A stretch of DNA of 14,405 nt, taken from the NCBI GenBank assembly GCA_002399265.1, contig DHDG01000006.1, positions 424-14,828 on the forward strand. Direction: 5' to 3'. The DNA comes from Firmicutes bacterium UBA4882. Lineage in GTDB: Bacteria > Bacillota > UBA4882. Under the pieces are notes generated by a model, which searched no databases, was not told the origin of the DNA, and was given only the letters and a program-made list of their open reading frames with translations. Positions 13,234-14,405 of the stretch are shown here, one piece after another; within the stretch, counting starts at the first letter, position 1; each line of letters opens with the position of its first letter. The position numbers were made by a program, and so were the translations under genes.

Positions 13234-13530
13234 TTGACTCAAATAAATGAGCACCTTAATCTTAAAGATGAACAGGTTCGCAAAGATCTAATCCAACGGC
13301 TGAAACGCGTCGAAGGCCAGATCCGCGGCATTCAGAACATGATTGAAACGGGGCGCAGTTGCGACGAGTTGTTGATGCAGCTGGCTGCCGCTAAGGCGGC
13401 AGTGGTTAATGTAGCCATGACAGTACTGGCAAGCGAAACGTGCCGCTGCCTTGAAACCTCAGATATGTCCAACCCAAATGTGAATGCTGTCTCGGACCGA
13501 CTGGCACAGGTATTTCGCAAGTTCTCCTGA
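13234..13530 (+). CDS. CsoR/DUF156-family repressor with Cys-Glu-Cys site
   Basis: The predicted product is 98 residues, the usual length. These all-helical proteins bind DNA as tetramers and let go when they bind copper or nickel, or react with formaldehyde or persulfide. LIQRLKRVEGQIRGIQNMIE (19-38) is the family hallmark. Aligned without gaps to B. subtilis CsoR, the ligand positions are Cys43, Glu68 and Cys72; copper sensors have His at the middle position. An extra Cys70 precedes Cys72. This lowers confidence in copper sensing and points to a persulfide (CstR-like) or different metal signal. TTG 13234 has AAGGGTG 6 bases upstream. The palindrome at 13193-13213 probably makes it self-regulated. 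The thioredoxin gene follows after 77 bases with no clear terminator. Confidence 0.88.
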   Translation: MTQINEHLNLKDEQVRKDLIQRLKRVEGQIRGIQNMIETGRSCDELLMQLAAAKAAVVNVAMTVLASETCRCLETSDMSNPNVNAVSDRLAQVFRKFS

Positions 13531-13607
13531 GAAAGCGCAAAAGATAGGCTTGGCAAAGACGTTAAATTGGCGGGCTCTGCCAATGTGAATGTGAGGAGGA
13601 AAAACGA

Positions 13608-13931
13608 ATGACGATGCAATTTACCAACAGCAATTTTAAGCAGGAAGTTCTGGATGCTAAGGGGCTGGTACTCGTTGATTTTTGGGCACCCTGGTGTGGT
13701 CCCTGCCGGATGGTCGGGCCAATTATCGATGAAGTGGCTGGCGACTACAACGGCAAGGTCAAAATCGGCAAGCTGAATACCGACGAGGAAACGGACCTGG
13801 CGGCCCAATATCATATTATGTCAATTCCGACGATGATGATCTTTAAGGATGGTAAGCCGGTCGATAAAATAATGGGCGCTGTACCTAAGCCGATGATCAC
13901 CAAGAAACTGGACGAGTGGCTCGCCAAATAA
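13608..13931 (+). CDS. trxA: Thioredoxin
   Basis: The predicted product is 107 residues, the standard size. The active site WCGPC is at 29-33 (Cys30, Cys33), the cis-proline at Pro74 (MSIPTMM) and DFWAPWCGPC is typical. It reduces cytoplasmic protein disulfides with electrons from thioredoxin reductase, whose gene is not in this window. GAGGAGG (13593-13599) lies 8 bases before ATG 13608. It stands behind the csoR-like gene, probably in the same operon and so under the same operator; a short 6-bp hairpin (ATTGGC/GCCAAT, 13566-13584) lies between them and may tune or process the message. Bacillota often carry several thioredoxins, so the exact trxA assignment is by family only. Confidence 0.95.
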   Translation: MTMQFTNSNFKQEVLDAKGLVLVDFWAPWCGPCRMVGPIIDEVAGDYNGKVKIGKLNTDEETDLAAQYHIMSIPTMMIFKDGKPVDKIMGAVPKPMITKKLDEWLAK

Positions 13932-13968
13932 CTATCTTGGCTGATCCAGGCTGGTCTGGGTTGAACTG

Positions 13969-14000
13969 GGCTGCTTCGCACACGCGGAGCAGCCTTTTTT
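13969..14000 (+). terminator. Rho-independent terminator after thioredoxin
   Basis: GGCTGCTTCGC (13969-13979) pairs with GCGGAGCAGCC (13984-13994) around ACAC, with one wobble pair, and is followed by TTTTTT (13995-14000). It ends the csoR-like/thioredoxin unit. Confidence 0.93.
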
Positions 14001-14118
14001 AATTTTGGGTGATGTACGCATAGCTTAAATATGAGCTTTCCCCGCGGGGCAGGATAAGATCGAAAATAGTAAACGCCTGATCCAATATTATTAAAGCCAT
14101 ATGGGGAATAGGAGAGAG

Positions 14119-14405
14119 ATGAGAATGAAAGTGCCACAGAAGCTGTCGGTCAGGGTAGCAGCTCTCATTCTGGTTATCGCGGTGGTGCTGGTCATGGCAC
14201 CGCGCCCGGGGGGCAGGGCTTATGCGCTGGAAATCAAGGCCCGGGCGGCGGTTTTGATGGACTACGAATCCGGCAGAATCATTTTCAGCCAAAACCCGGA
14301 TGTCCAATTGCCACCGGCCAGTGTCACCAAACTGATGACGATGCTGCTGATTGCGGAGTCCATCGACAGCGGACGCGCCAAGTGGGATGATCTGATTCGA
14401 ACGAG
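14119..14405 (+). CDS. D-alanyl-D-alanine carboxypeptidase (S11), 5' part only
   Basis: The frame runs off the window end; about 95 codons are visible. A signal peptide (basic start, hydrophobic 13-27, likely cut after AYA at 34-36) is followed by the S11 N-terminus: AAVLMDYESGRIIF and the catalytic S-x-x-K tetrad SVTK at Ser68-Lys71 (PPASVTKLMTMLL). These penicillin-binding proteins remove the terminal D-Ala of peptidoglycan stem peptides outside the membrane; in spore formers the DacF/DacB types act in vegetative wall or spore cortex. GGAG (14111-14114) lies before two candidate starts, ATG 14119 (4 bases) and ATG 14125 (10 bases); ATG 14101 has none. The upstream gap holds only the perfect palindrome CCCCGCGGGG (14040-14049) besides the thioredoxin terminator. 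The vegetative or sporulation type cannot be decided from this part. Confidence 0.92.
   Translation, partial: MRMKVPQKLSVRVAALILVIAVVLVMAPRPGGRAYALEIKARAAVLMDYESGRIIFSQNPDVQLPPASVTKLMTMLLIAESIDSGRAKWDDLIRT

Overview
The window comes from a spore-forming, Gram-positive bacterium of the phylum Bacillota, most likely class Clostridia or a related mid-GC lineage. The reasons are a SipL-type spore protein (three SPOCS/DUF3794 domains plus a C-terminal LysM), a DacF-type D-Ala-D-Ala carboxypeptidase, purine-rich Shine-Dalgarno sequences, frequent TTG/GTG starts and consensus sigma-A promoters. No species can be named from the sequence.

Layout: (1) 1-1343: a short unrecognised reading frame translationally overlapped by a GT4-like glycosyltransferase. 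(2) 1455-3092: the SipL-like spore morphogenesis protein, closed by a strong terminator. (3) 3299-3712: a small unrecognised six-cysteine protein. (4) 3745-9127: the centrepiece, an AT-richer RiPP (ribosomally made, post-translationally modified peptide) operon. A degenerate promoter copy, a terminator and a perfect TTGACA-17-TATAAT promoter precede a PqqD-like recognition protein, a radical SAM/SPASM maturase, a 37-codon TTG-started precursor peptide, a hairpin and two tandem ABC half-transporters. (5) 9159-13083, minus strand: a lipoprotein subtilisin followed by a GH35/42-like protein that seems to lack its acid/base glutamate. (6) 13163-13931, plus strand: a CsoR-family repressor with a recognisable promoter and operator, then thioredoxin and a terminator. 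(7) 14119 to the end: the 5' part of a penicillin-binding D,D-carboxypeptidase.

Proposed working of the RiPP operon: the PqqD-like protein binds the leader (YKKPKL motif) of the 37-residue precursor and presents it to the radical SAM/SPASM enzyme, which would crosslink or otherwise modify the Cys-containing C-terminal half (C23, C29). The two half-transporters probably pair as an exporter. The hairpin after the precursor gene may set the ratio of precursor to exporter. No leader peptidase is visible: the transporters carry no C39 domain, and the only protease in the window is the convergently encoded lipoprotein subtilisin.

The CsoR-like regulator has Cys-Glu-Cys where copper sensors have Cys-His-Cys. 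With thioredoxin as its neighbour, this suggests thiol/persulfide or altered-metal sensing. In-frame short tandem repeats occur in three unrelated proteins (glycosyltransferase linker, N-terminus of the second transporter, subtilisin propeptide linker). There is no gene-free stretch over 300 bases, and I saw no tRNA, rRNA, CRISPR array or intact insertion sequence.
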